Shown here: positions 9,632 to 19,137 of the stretch, one piece after another
Layout: every line of letters starts with the position of its first letter
How positions within the stretch are numbered: the stretch's first letter is position 1
NCBI GenBank assembly: GCA_016714645.1
Contig: JADKCI010000002.1
Coordinates: 868,001-932,000 of the forward strand
Length of the DNA: 64,000 bases
Origin: Chromatiaceae bacterium
GTDB lineage: Bacteria; Pseudomonadota; Gammaproteobacteria; Chromatiales; Chromatiaceae
Direction: 5' to 3'
Notes under the pieces: generated by a model
Told to the model about the DNA's origin: nothing
The model's input: only the letters and a program-made list of their open reading frames with translations
Database searches by the model: none
Position numbers and translations under genes: made by a program

Positions 9632-10684
9632 AATAACCTGAATTTCGGTCTATTTCTGGGCGCCAACCTGAAGGGCGACTCGATGTTCAACATCAGCGCC
9701 GCCTACACCATGTCACAAATCAATTCCCTGGGCGTGGAATGGCGCACCTTTATGCAAATAGGCAACGACAGTGCCTTTCTGACCGATTTCTACCAACCCC
9801 TTGATGCGGGTCAGCAATACTTTCTCGATCCCTACCTGAGCTACAAGCAGTACAACCTCACCCTGGAGAGCGATTTCCAGGAGTTGATTACGGGCCTTCG
9901 GGTGCGCGAGTTCCAGTTCGGTCTGGACGTCGGCCGCAATCTTGACCGTTGGGGGCGGGCGGTCATGGGCCTGTATTACAACGGGGGGAACAATGGCCGT
10001 CGTCTTGGCATCGTCTCCCCCTATGAGGGCGACTTCAACAACAGCGGTTTTTCCTTGCGTCTGGAGGCGGATACCTTGGACAGTATCAATTTCCCGACCA
10101 AGGGCTATATGGCCAATGTGCGCCTGCGTGGCGCCATGACCCTGCTCGGCGCCGACTCGGACTATCAAACCTTGCTCGTGGAGGGGCACAAGCCCTGGAC
10201 CTGGGGCAAATCCACCCTGATTCCCCGCCTGTACCTGGGCACCACCCTGTCCGGCGATCCCGGTCTCGAAGACCTGTTCCTGCTGGGCGGTTTCCTCAAT
10301 CTTTCGGGTTATCAACTGGGAGACATTACCGGGCAGAACGTCGCCTTTGGGGAACTCATTTACATGTATCGGCTGGATAGTGCCTCTTCGGCCTTTGCCA
10401 TCCCGCTCTACGCCGGCGGTTCGCTGGAGGTAGGCACTGTCTGGGAGTCGCTGGACCGTATTGAGGCCGAAGCCATCATCCCCGCGGGCAGCCTGTTCCT
10501 GGGTGCCGATACCCCCCTGGGACCCTTCTATCTGGGCGCCGGCTTCTCCAAGGACAGCCATGCGTCCCTGTACTTGATGCTGGGTAAATTCTTCTGATGG
10601 TGGACGGCCAGGACCGCAACCCGAGGTAGGGCAGGGGGCCCCGCGGAGACCGGCCCCCCGCGGCGTCCCCAGCCGGCCCGGGCC

Positions 10685-13600
10685 CTAAGCGAATTCCACC
10701 AGCAGGTCCTTGGCATTGACGTTCTCGCCATGGCGGGCGTGGATGGCGTGGATAACGCCCTCCCGCTCGGCGGTGAGCATGGTCTCCATCTTCATGGCCT
10801 CGATGGAGATGAGGGGATCGCCCTTGGCTACCTTCTGACCGACATGGATGGCCAGGGTGACGATGGTGCCGGGCATGGGGGCCCCAACGTGCCGGGGGTT
10901 GCCTTCCTCGGCCTGGGGCTTGGCCTTGAGGTTGGCGAGACCCGCCTTGGGGACCCGCACCACCCGGGATTGACCGTTCAGTTCGAAGAAGACCTTGGCC
11001 ACCCCCGCGCCGTCTGGGCTCGCCATGCCCTGTTCAGAGATGATGAGGTTCTTGCCGCGCTCGAGTTCCACGCTGATCTCCTCGCCCCCTTGCAGACCGT
11101 AAAAGAAGGCGGGGGTGGGGAGCACGGAGACGTCGCCGTAATGACTGCGGTGGGCCGCGTACTCCTTGAAGACCTTGGGATACATGAGATGGGAGGCTAG
11201 ATCGGTATCATGGACCTGGCGTCCGGTGGCGGCCTGGGCCTCGGCCCGGGCGGCCTCCAGGTCCACCGCCGGTAGCCAGTCCCCGGCCCGGCCGACGAGA
11301 GGCGGCTCGTTCTTCAGGACCTTCCGCTGCAAGGCCGGAGGAAAGCCATCCGGCGGGTACCCCAGCTCGCCCCGCATGAGGGAGATGACCGAGTCCGGGA
11401 AGGCGATCTCGCGGGCCGGGTCCGCGACTTCCGCGGGCGTCAGGCCGTTAGCGACCATGAAGAGGGCCAGGTCACCCACCACCTTCGAGGTGGGGGTGAC
11501 CTTGACGATGTCGCCAAAGAGGCGATTGACGTCCACATAGGCCTGGGAGACCTCGCCCCAGCGGTGATCCAGCCCCATGGCGCGAGCCTGCTCGCGCAGG
11601 TTGGTGTACTGGCCGCCGGGCATCTCGTGGCGATAGACGTCGGCGGTGCCGGAGCGGATGTCGGCCTCGAAGGGGGCATAGTAGCGGCGCACCCCCTCCC
11701 AGTAGTGGGAGAGTCCCCGCAGGGCGTCCAGGTCCAGGCCCGGGTCCCGGTCGCTACCGGCCAGGGCGGCGGCGATGGCGCCCAGGTTGGGCTGGGAGGT
11801 GAGCCCGCTCAGGGCGTCCAGGGCGCCATCGACGGCGTCGCAGCCGGCCTCGACGGCGGCCAGGACCGAGGCGGCGGCGATGCCGCTGGTGTCGTGGGTG
11901 TGGAAGTGGATCGGCAGGCCGATCTCCTGCTTGAGGGCCAGCACCAGCTCCCGGGCGGCGCGGGGCTTGCAAACGCCGGCCATGTCCTTGATGCCCAGGA
12001 TGTGGGCGCCGGCCTTTTCGAGTTGTTTCGCGAGATTCACGTAGTACTTGAGGTTGTACTTGGGCCGCGCCGGATCGAGCAGGTCACCCGTATAGCAGAT
12101 AGCCGCCTCGCAGAGGGCACCGGTCTCGATGACGGCATCCATGGCCACCCGCATATTGTCCACCCAGTTCAGGGAGTCGAAGACGCGGAAGACATCAACG
12201 CCCTCCCGGGCGGCCTGCTGGACGAAGTAGCGCACCACGTTGTCGGCATAATTGGTGTAGCCGACGGCGTTGGAGGCGCGCAGCAGCATCTGGAACAGGA
12301 TGTTGGGCACGGCGGCGCGCAGGCGGGCCAGGCGTTCCCAGGGGTCCTCCTTCAAGAAGCGCAGGGCGACGTCAAAGGTGGCGCCGCCCCAGCATTCCAG
12401 AGAGAAGAGCTCCGGCACCAGGCGTGCGTAGTGGGGGGCGATCTCGGTCAGGTCATGGGTGCGCATGCGCGTGGCGAAGAGGGACTGGTGGGCGTCGCGC
12501 ATGGAGGTGTCGGTGAGGAGGACGCGCTGTTCATTCCGCATCCAGGTGGCGAAGGCGGTCGCGCCCAACGCCTGGAGCCGGTCCCGGGAGCCGGGGGCCG
12601 GGTCCCGGGTGAGATCGCAGGGGGGCTTGAGCGGCGGGGCCATGGGCAGGGCGGGCAGGGCACGGCCCTTCATCTCCGGGTTGCCGTTGACCCGAATATC
12701 GCCGAGAAAACGCAGCAGGCGGTTGGCGCGGTCGCGGCGCTTGCGGAACTTGAACAGCTCCGGCGTTTCGTCGATGAAGCGGGTGGTGCACTGCCCCGAC
12801 AGGAAGAGGGGGTGGTTGATGACGTTTTCCAGGAAGGGCAGGTTGGAGGCCAGCCCCCGCACCCGGAACTCGCGCAGGGCGCGGTCCATGCGCCGCGCCG
12901 CCTCCTCAGGGCTATGGCCCCAGGCGGTGACCTTGACCAGGAGGGAATCGTAATAGGGGGTGATGACGGCCCCGGAATAGGCGGTGCCGCCATCGAGGCG
13001 GATACCAAAGCCCGCTGGGCTGCGATAGGCGTTGATGCGGCCATAATCCGGGGTGAAGCCGTTCTCCGGGTCCTCGGTGGTGATGCGGCACTGGAGGGCA
13101 TGGCCATTGAGGCGCACACCCTCCTGTCGGGGCACGTGGGACTCATCGTCGCCCAGGCACGCGCCCTCGGTGATGGCGATCTGCGCCTTGACGATATCCA
13201 CGCCGGTTACCAGTTCGGTGACGGTGTGTTCGACCTGGATGCGCGGATTGACCTCGATGAAATAGAAGTTGTCGTCGTCCGCGTCCACCAGGAATTCCAC
13301 GGTGCCGGCGTGACTGTAGTGGGCCGCCCGCGCCAGCCGCAGGGCCGCCTCGCAGAGTTCGACGCGACGCGCCTCGTTCAGATAGGGCGCGGGGGCACGC
13401 TCCACGACTTTTTGGTTCCGGCGCTGCACCGAACAGTCGCGCTCGAAGAGATGGACGAGTTGGCCCTGGGTGTCGCCCAGGATCTGGACCTCCACATGCC
13501 GCGCCCGCCGCACCAGCTTTTCCAGATAGACCTCGTCGTTACCGAAGGCCGCCAGGGCCTCGCGCCGGGCGATGTCCATGGCCGGGCCCAGGTCGGCCGC

Positions 13601-14128
13601 GGTGGGTATGACGCGCATACCGCGCCCGCCGCCGCCCCAACTGGCCTTGAGCATCAGGGGATAGCCAACGGTTGCCGCCAGGGCCAGTGCCCCCTCCAGA
13701 TCCCGGGGCAGGGCGCCCGTCGCCGGCACCACGGGCACCCCGGCCCGTGCCGCCAGCTCCCGCGCCGAGACCTTATTGCCCAGCAACCGCATGACCTCGG
13801 GTCTGGGGCCGATGAAGGCGATACCAGCGGTGGCGCAGGCCTCGGCGAAATCGGGATTCTCGGAGAGGAAGCCATAACCGGGGTGGATGGCATCGACTTG
13901 GTTCTCGCGGGCGATGCGGATGATGTCGGCGATATCCAGGTAGGCCGCGATGGGTTTCTGGCCGGCGCCCACCAAATAGGCCTCGTCGGCCTTGAAGCGG
14001 TGCAGGGCAAAGCGATCTTCGTTGGAAAAAATGGCGACGGTACGGATACCCATCTCGCTGGCCGCGCGCAGGACGCGGATGGCGATTTCACTGCGGTTGG
14101 CGACAAGCAGACGGCGAATCTTTTTCAT
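10685..14128 (-). CDS. pyc: Pyruvate carboxylase
   Basis: This 1147-residue single-chain biotin enzyme makes oxaloacetate from pyruvate, bicarbonate and ATP and so replenishes the TCA cycle. An N-terminal biotin carboxylase occupies about residues 1-450 (ANRSEIAIRVLRAA, GGGGRGMR, IEVNPRIQVEHTVTE). The carboxyltransferase domain begins near 530 with the pyruvate-carboxylase hallmark DTSMRDAHQSL and metal-site HFHTHD. A biotinyl domain ends the chain with biotin acceptor Lys1113 in AMKMET. All domains are intact and full length. It is convergent with the split patatin gene. A GC-rich hairpin (GGGGGCC/GGCCCCC around 10630-10655) lies between them without a T-tract. Confidence 0.96.
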   Translation of the reverse strand: MKKIRRLLVANRSEIAIRVLRAASEMGIRTVAIFSNEDRFALHRFKADEAYLVGAGQKPIAAYLDIADIIRIARENQVDAIHPGYGFLSENPDFAEACATAGIAFIGPRPEVMRLLGNKVSARELAARAGVPVVPATGALPRDLEGALALAATVGYPLMLKASWGGGGRGMRVIPTAADLGPAMDIARREALAAFGNDEVYLEKLVRRARHVEVQILGDTQGQLVHLFERDCSVQRRNQKVVERAPAPYLNEARRVELCEAALRLARAAHYSHAGTVEFLVDADDDNFYFIEVNPRIQVEHTVTELVTGVDIVKAQIAITEGACLGDDESHVPRQEGVRLNGHALQCRITTEDPENGFTPDYGRINAYRSPAGFGIRLDGGTAYSGAVITPYYDSLLVKVTAWGHSPEEAARRMDRALREFRVRGLASNLPFLENVINHPLFLSGQCTTRFIDETPELFKFRKRRDRANRLLRFLGDIRVNGNPEMKGRALPALPMAPPLKPPCDLTRDPAPGSRDRLQALGATAFATWMRNEQRVLLTDTSMRDAHQSLFATRMRTHDLTEIAPHYARLVPELFSLECWGGATFDVALRFLKEDPWERLARLRAAVPNILFQMLLRASNAVGYTNYADNVVRYFVQQAAREGVDVFRVFDSLNWVDNMRVAMDAVIETGALCEAAICYTGDLLDPARPKYNLKYYVNLAKQLEKAGAHILGIKDMAGVCKPRAARELVLALKQEIGLPIHFHTHDTSGIAAASVLAAVEAGCDAVDGALDALSGLTSQPNLGAIAAALAGSDRDPGLDLDALRGLSHYWEGVRRYYAPFEADIRSGTADVYRHEMPGGQYTNLREQARAMGLDHRWGEVSQAYVDVNRLFGDIVKVTPTSKVVGDLALFMVANGLTPAEVADPAREIAFPDSVISLMRGELGYPPDGFPPALQRKVLKNEPPLVGRAGDWLPAVDLEAARAEAQAATGRQVHDTDLASHLMYPKVFKEYAAHRSHYGDVSVLPTPAFFYGLQGGEEISVELERGKNLIISEQGMASPDGAGVAKVFFELNGQSRVVRVPKAGLANLKAKPQAEEGNPRHVGAPMPGTIVTLAIHVGQKVAKGDPLISIEAMKMETMLTAEREGVIHAIHARHGENVNAKDLLVEFA

Positions 14129-14316
14129 GGCTTTGGGGTCTAACTAGGTGGAAAGATGAGGAGGCCGGAATGATGGCTTAACTGTGCCATGGTTGTCCGC
14201 CTGGCGCCATGGATTTTGGCGGAGATTCTCGCAGCATTTTGCTCGTCTATTGCGCTTTTCGGGCTATTAACGCACAATCATATGGTCTGTCAACCCCTCA
14301 TTTGTACCCTAGCACC

Positions 14317-16011
14317 ATGGTAAACCCGATACCCTCCCGTTGGCACAAGCCATTGCTTCATCTTGCCCTTTTCATCGCAAGCATTTACCTCTATGCCTTG
14401 CTCATGGAGGTGTGGGGCGGGTTTAGTGCCCATCTGCTGTATTTGCAGTGGCCGGAGTTCATCCTTGTCCTCTACTTCTACGGTTTGGTCTACAGCCTGC
14501 TCAAGCCTTCCGCTTGGCGCCCTTGGCTGGCGGGCGTGCCTATTTTCCTCGTCTATCTGGTGCATGACATCTTTTATCTGGTTTACGGCAAGGTCTTTCG
14601 CTTTATCAATGTGGCGGAGGTGCCCGAGCTCCTCCAGATACTGCCGCCGGCTTATGCCGTCCTGCTGGTGATAGGCTTTCTTACCCCATTTGCCTTCATC
14701 CTGGCGCGCATCGATTACCATCGGCCCGGGCGCATCCTGCTGGCGCTCTTGCCGCTGGTGATGGTCGTGACCCTCATCAAGGCGACGCCGGCCGCTTTTG
14801 CCACGGGATTTAAATCCGTGGCCCACGAGATCGTCAAGTATTCCGATGGTAAGAGTGTGGAGAGCAACGGCCGGCTGGCCATGTTGCTGTTCCGGGAGGC
14901 GGAGCGGGAAGGGACGCTGGCCATGATCGAGCCCTATCTGAATCGTCCAGGTTTTGACAAGGCCTTCGCGGGGGAGGTGGAGGGTATTCGGCCTTACCTC
15001 CAGCCACGTAACGTGCATTTGATTGTTCTGGAGAGCTTTCTTGATCCGCGCCTCTTCCGCGACCTCAAGTTATCGGGTGATCCCGTGCATCCGGACTTTG
15101 CCGCCCTCTTTGGCGACAAACTGGGCTTGTCAGTTTCGCCCGTGTTTGGCGGCGCGACCTCGCAGGCTGAGTTTGAAGTCTTGTGTGGCGTACCGGCCAT
15201 GGAGCGGCTGTCCAGCGTCGAGTTCAACACCTTCACGGGGGCCCAGGCCCATTGTCTGCCTGGCCTGCTGGCCGAACTGGGCTATCGCGCCATCGCCAGC
15301 AATGCCTATAAACCCAATTTCTTCAACACCCAACCGGCCTATAAGGGTATGGGTTTCGCCGAGCAGCAATTCCCCGTGGAGTTCTTCACCCTGGAACCCA
15401 CCTACCTCAAGTTCGGAGATCCCGGCGAGGAGGAATATCTTTTTGACGGCGATCTCTTTCCCCAGAACCTGGAGTTAGTGCGTCGGCATCTGGATGAGCA
15501 TCCCGATCAACCGCTGTTTAACTATTTGCTGACCATTTATGGCCATACGCCGCACAATCTGAATGAGGACAAGCGGCCTATCCTCATTAAATCGGAATCG
15601 AACAACCCGGATGATCAGATCGAGCGGGTCGTCAATCAGTTTTACTACCGCACCCAGGCCATTGCCCGTTATGTGAAGGAATTGATCGCTCTCGATCCCA
15701 ATAGCCTGATCGTCCTGGTATCCGATCACGTGCCCCCTTTGCAGTTTGGGCCCATCACCTATAAGGCCTTAGCCTACATGGATAATCAAGAGGGTAACTA
15801 TTTCTATAATCGCCTGGTGATTATAGAGCAGGGTAAGCCGGTGACCTACGACCCCATGCGCCACTTCGATCTGCCCAAGATGATCTTGAACAACCTGACC
15901 CAGGGTCATTACTGCGCCACCGGCGATTGCGAATATCTCGTCAAGACCAAGCCACCCCTCGATACCTATTTCGACAAATACCTGGCCTTGATGGCCCATG
16001 CGTCCGAGTAG
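14317..16011 (+). CDS. LTA synthase-family phosphoglycerol transferase/sulfatase-fold membrane enzyme
   Basis: This is a membrane protein of about 564 residues with four to five N-terminal transmembrane helices (about 10-170) followed by a periplasmic alkaline-phosphatase-fold domain. Catalytic-site signatures of the LtaS/OpgB family are visible: the nucleophile Thr in GGATSQAEFE near residue 280, YGHTPHN, and the metal-binding Asp-His in LVSDHVPP near the C-terminus. In Gram-negative bacteria such enzymes usually add phosphoglycerol or phosphoethanolamine to glycans. The exact acceptor is unknown. The start at 14317 is chosen because the first hydrophobic helix follows directly; the frame is open to 14209 but the extra residues look non-coding. 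The next gene abuts the stop. Confidence 0.82.
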   Translation: MVNPIPSRWHKPLLHLALFIASIYLYALLMEVWGGFSAHLLYLQWPEFILVLYFYGLVYSLLKPSAWRPWLAGVPIFLVYLVHDIFYLVYGKVFRFINVAEVPELLQILPPAYAVLLVIGFLTPFAFILARIDYHRPGRILLALLPLVMVVTLIKATPAAFATGFKSVAHEIVKYSDGKSVESNGRLAMLLFREAEREGTLAMIEPYLNRPGFDKAFAGEVEGIRPYLQPRNVHLIVLESFLDPRLFRDLKLSGDPVHPDFAALFGDKLGLSVSPVFGGATSQAEFEVLCGVPAMERLSSVEFNTFTGAQAHCLPGLLAELGYRAIASNAYKPNFFNTQPAYKGMGFAEQQFPVEFFTLEPTYLKFGDPGEEEYLFDGDLFPQNLELVRRHLDEHPDQPLFNYLLTIYGHTPHNLNEDKRPILIKSESNNPDDQIERVVNQFYYRTQAIARYVKELIALDPNSLIVLVSDHVPPLQFGPITYKALAYMDNQEGNYFYNRLVIIEQGKPVTYDPMRHFDLPKMILNNLTQGHYCATGDCEYLVKTKPPLDTYFDKYLALMAHASE

Positions 16012-16878
16012 ATGAGAGCCGCGGGCGCGGAAGGGGAGAACCAGGCTGTCGGCCTCTTTGGGTTGGCCTTGGCCTGCCTGCGGGAGCGGGATCCTGACCA
16101 GAAGGTCGAGCTGACGCGGCGAGCCGCGGCGGACTGGGGGGCCGGTCAGCTTGCGCTGGCCGACCCCATGCCACTGGAGGACCTCGATGAACCAGGCCGT
16201 CCCGAGCGACCCGAGTTGGTGCCGCCCCGGGCCCTGGCGCAGCGTTCAGCCCAAGCGGGTAAGGGCGGAGGCAAGGGTCGCGCCGCCCTGATCCATGCCG
16301 TGGCCCATATCGAATTCAACGCCATCAATCTGGCCTGGGACGCCGTTTACCGATTTCGTGGCCTGCCCCGCGCCTATTACGACGATTGGGTGGGGGTGGC
16401 GGACGAGGAGGCCCGGCATTTTGGCCTCATGCGTGACCGCCTGAGGACCTTGGGCCATGACTATGGGGATTTCCCCGCCCATGATGGCCTCTGGTCCATG
16501 GCGATGCGCACGGCGGTTGATCCGCTGGCGCGGATGGCCCTGATCCCCCGGGTGCTGGAGGCGCGGGGCCTGGACGTGACCCCGAACATGATCACCCGCT
16601 TCCGGGATGCCGGGGATGGCGAGACAGCGGACTGTCTGGCGATCATCCTGCGTGACGAGGTTGGCCATGTGGCGGCGGGGACGCGCTGGTTCCACTTCCT
16701 CTGCGCGGAGCGCGGGCTGGAACCCGAGAGCGAGTTTTTTGAACTGCTGGCTTGCTATTTGGGTGGCGGGATGCGGGGTCCCCTCAACTTGGCGGACCGC
16801 CGCCGCGCGGGCTTCGCCGAGGGCGAACTGGATCGCTTGCAGGCTCTCTGCCACAAAGCCGTACCCGCCGGGACCTGA
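16012..16878 (+). CDS. DUF455 family ferritin-like protein
   Basis: This 288-residue soluble protein carries the ferritin-like four-helix signature of DUF455, with metal-ligand-type motifs HIEFNAINLAWD, DEEARHF and RDEVGHV in the expected order. Related diiron proteins such as MiaE hydroxylate tRNA, but DUF455 members have no firmly known reaction. The ATG directly follows the stop of the LTA-synthase-like gene with no gap, so translational coupling is likely. It converges with lpxH. Confidence 0.85.
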   Translation: MRAAGAEGENQAVGLFGLALACLRERDPDQKVELTRRAAADWGAGQLALADPMPLEDLDEPGRPERPELVPPRALAQRSAQAGKGGGKGRAALIHAVAHIEFNAINLAWDAVYRFRGLPRAYYDDWVGVADEEARHFGLMRDRLRTLGHDYGDFPAHDGLWSMAMRTAVDPLARMALIPRVLEARGLDVTPNMITRFRDAGDGETADCLAIILRDEVGHVAAGTRWFHFLCAERGLEPESEFFELLACYLGGGMRGPLNLADRRRAGFAEGELDRLQALCHKAVPAGT

Positions 16879-16960
16879 GCCTTGCCTTCCTGGGGCGGCC
16901 TCACGGCGCCTGGCCTCCTCCGGTTTTTCTCGACCGCGACCCGCGACTTTGCGGCTGACC

Positions 16961-17704
16961 CTACTCCGGAAGAATGGCCTCCCGCCGCCAGCCCGCCGCC
17001 GAGACACTCAAGACCTCGCCCCGCTCGGGATGCCAGTCCGCCAGGACCTGGCGTATCGCGGTGTGGCCGTCGAGGTCGAAGGCGTGTTTCCCGGGTCTGT
17101 GGGTATGGCCATGGATCAGGTGCCAGGAGCCATGGCGGCGCAGGGCGGTCTTAACGGCCTCCTGATTCACGTCCATGATGGCCAGGGGCTTGCGGGCGAT
17201 CGCCTGGCCACTCTTGCGGCGGTAATTGGTCGCCATGGCGCGTCGCTTATCCAGTCGTTTCAACAAAAAGAGCCACCTGACGACGGGGTTGCGTATGAGG
17301 CGGCGGAATTTCTGGTAGGCCAGGTCATCGGTGCACAGGAGGTCCCCATGCATCAGCAGGGTCGGGGTCCCCAGCAGATCCACCCGGCTTGGCTCCCGTA
17401 ACAGACTACAACCGGTCTCCTGGCTAAAGCGCTTGCCGAGCAGAAAATCCCGGTTGCCGGAAATAATGGCGCAGCGGGTGCCGCTCTCGGTGAGGTCGCG
17501 CAGGGCCTGGCGGAGGGCGGGGTAGGGCGCTTGATCGTCATCGTCGCCAATCCAGGCATCGAAGAGATCGCCGAGGATGTAGAGTGCCTCGGCCTGCCGC
17601 GCCCGCTGGCGCAGAAAGCCAAGGAAGAGTTCGACAGTAGCCGGCTGCTCTGGCGCCAGGTGGAGGTCCGAGATGAACAGGAATTCCGGCGGGGAGGAGG
17701 GCAT
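16961..17704 (-). CDS. lpxH: UDP-2,3-diacylglucosamine diphosphatase
   Basis: LpxH is a peripheral membrane metallophosphoesterase that hydrolyses UDP-2,3-diacylglucosamine to lipid X and UMP in lipid A synthesis. The calcineurin-like motifs are all present: DLHL near residue 12, GDLFD near 43, GNRD near 80, HGD near 115 and HGHTHRP near 195. The 247-residue length is standard. The start at 17704 is chosen because MPSSPPEFLFISDLHL matches family N-termini; the frame stays open for another 35 unlikely residues upstream. It lies 55 bases downstream of ppiB in the same direction. Confidence 0.95.
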   Translation of the reverse strand: MPSSPPEFLFISDLHLAPEQPATVELFLGFLRQRARQAEALYILGDLFDAWIGDDDDQAPYPALRQALRDLTESGTRCAIISGNRDFLLGKRFSQETGCSLLREPSRVDLLGTPTLLMHGDLLCTDDLAYQKFRRLIRNPVVRWLFLLKRLDKRRAMATNYRRKSGQAIARKPLAIMDVNQEAVKTALRRHGSWHLIHGHTHRPGKHAFDLDGHTAIRQVLADWHPERGEVLSVSAAGWRREAILPE

Positions 17705-17759
17705 GCGCCTAGTCGCTAATGCTTGATCGCTGCCGCCGGGCGCTCCCCACGGGGCCCGC

Positions 17760-18248
17760 TTAGGCCACGACCTCGGCTTTCTCGATAACGACATCCTCGA
17801 CGGGGACATCCTGGTGGCCCTGGCGGTTACCCGTCTTGACCCCCTTGATCTTGTTGACCACCTCCAGGCCCTCGGTCACCTTGCCGAAGACGCAATAGCC
17901 CCAGCCATCCTGGCCCGGATAGTCGAGAAAGGCGTTGTCGGCCACGTTGATGAAGAACTGGGAACTGGCGGAGTGCGGGTCCGAGGTGCGCGCCATGGCC
18001 AGGGTGCCCGTCTTATTCTTGAGGCCGTTCTTGGCCTCGTTCGGGATGGGGGCGCGGGAACGCTTCTCGGCGAGGCGGCTGTCCATGCCGCCGCCCTGGA
18101 TCATGAAGCCATTGATAACGCGATGGAAGATAGTCCCGTCGTAATGGCCATCCCGGACGTACTGCTCGAAATTGGCTGCGGTGCCCGGCGCCTTTTCAAA
18201 GTCAAGTTCAATGGTGATGTCGCCGTGATTGGTCGTGAGTTTGATCAT
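17760..18248 (-). CDS. ppiB: Peptidyl-prolyl cis-trans isomerase B (cytoplasmic cyclophilin)
   Basis: This 162-residue cyclophilin accelerates proline isomerisation in protein folding. The core motifs FHRVINGFMIQGG, SSQFFINVADN and GYCVFGKV are intact, and no signal peptide is present when the start is placed at MIKLTTNHG, the usual PpiB N-terminus. It is paired with the exported paralogue encoded just upstream on the same strand. Confidence 0.94.
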   Translation of the reverse strand: MIKLTTNHGDITIELDFEKAPGTAANFEQYVRDGHYDGTIFHRVINGFMIQGGGMDSRLAEKRSRAPIPNEAKNGLKNKTGTLAMARTSDPHSASSQFFINVADNAFLDYPGQDGWGYCVFGKVTEGLEVVNKIKGVKTGNRQGHQDVPVEDVVIEKAEVVA

Positions 18249-18370
18249 GCAAGAGTCTCGGAGCGAGGTAAGTGAAATGCCTGCGCGAGTGGCGCGGGCC
18301 ATGGCGAGTGGCGGTGGGGTGATATCCATCGGGCCGACTTGACGGGTGGGATAGGGCCCGCGACCTGGGT

Positions 18371-18946
18371 TCAGCCGCCCACGCGGCTGGCCTTTTCGAT
18401 GATGACGGTCTCCTGGGGTACGTCCTGGGGGAACTGGCCCTTGGCCCCGGTGGGCAGGCCGCCGATGGCGTCAACGACCGCCATGCCCTCCGTGACCCGC
18501 CCGAAGACGGTGTATCCCCAGCCGCGGGGGGTCTTGGCGGTATGGTTCAGGAAGGCGTTATCCTTGAGATTGATGAAGAATTGGGCGGTGGCCGAGTTAG
18601 GGTCGCTGGTGCGGGCCATGGCCAGGGTGCCGCGCTCGTTCTTGAGGCCGTTGTCCGCCTCGATCGCCACCGAGGGCCGGGTGTCCTTTTGTTTCATATC
18701 CTGGCCAAAGCCACCACCCTGGATCATAAAGTCCTTGATAACGCGATGGAAGACGGTACCGTTGTAGAAGCCGCTGTCCACATAGGCGAGGAAATTCTCG
18801 ACCGACTTGGGGGCCTGGTCGGGATAGAGTTCCAGGACAATGACCCCCTTGTTGGTTTGTAGGCTGACCTTGGGGTTCCCCGCCAGGGCGGTGCCCGCGA
18901 GGATGAGCGACAGCAGGGCGAGGGCAACGAGCGTGAATCTCCGCAT
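18371..18946 (-). CDS. ppiA: Periplasmic peptidyl-prolyl cis-trans isomerase (cyclophilin)
   Basis: This 191-residue cyclophilin has a clear Sec signal peptide (MRRFTLVALALLSLILAGTALA). The isomerase core FHRVIKDFMIQGGGFG, ATAQFFINLKDN and GWGYTVFGRV is complete. A good ribosome site (AAGGAGCTCC) sits before ATG 18946, which decides the start. It lies upstream of ppiB in tandem, probably the product of a duplication that separated a cytoplasmic and a periplasmic copy. It is divergent from cysS. Confidence 0.92.
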   Translation of the reverse strand: MRRFTLVALALLSLILAGTALAGNPKVSLQTNKGVIVLELYPDQAPKSVENFLAYVDSGFYNGTVFHRVIKDFMIQGGGFGQDMKQKDTRPSVAIEADNGLKNERGTLAMARTSDPNSATAQFFINLKDNAFLNHTAKTPRGWGYTVFGRVTEGMAVVDAIGGLPTGAKGQFPQDVPQETVIIEKASRVGG

Positions 18947-19137
18947 TATGGAGCTCCTTAAAGTGCAGGGGACGGGGATAAAAGATGGCATATTACGGGT
19001 TCGGTCCCGATCGGAAAACCCCCGCATCTCATCTTCGCGGTCCCGCAAGATCACCCGAGAGGGGATTGGCGCGGTTTTCGCCCAAGGGACTGCTTTGCTA
19101 CTATCCCCTGAATTCCCAAGATCCCGGTCCCAAATCC

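Larger units (their letters stand above)
4833..10597 (+). pseudogene. Patatin-like phospholipase with outer-membrane barrel (PlpD/type Vd-like), interrupted by insertion
   Basis: The left part (4833-6114) encodes a signal peptide (about 1-36), then a patatin domain with oxyanion motif GGGGARG (47-53), nucleophile Ser77 in GTSMG and catalytic Asp223 in DGG. A POTRA-like segment follows (about 340-420). The right part (9636-10597) encodes the C-terminal bacterial surface-antigen beta-barrel ending in GKFF. Deleting 6115-9631 and one AATA copy joins the halves in frame as GDNNLNFG and gives a 747-residue protein, the usual size for PlpD-like secreted lipases. As it stands, translation from the left half runs into the element and stops near 6305, so no barrel is made. 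The intact ancestor would cleave phospholipids at or outside the outer membrane. Confidence 0.9.

Noticed and set aside
11564..14143. 859-residue open frame on the plus strand opposite pyruvate carboxylase
   Set aside because: It mirrors pyc codons, is rich in Gly and Ala without domains, and pyc on the minus strand is complete.
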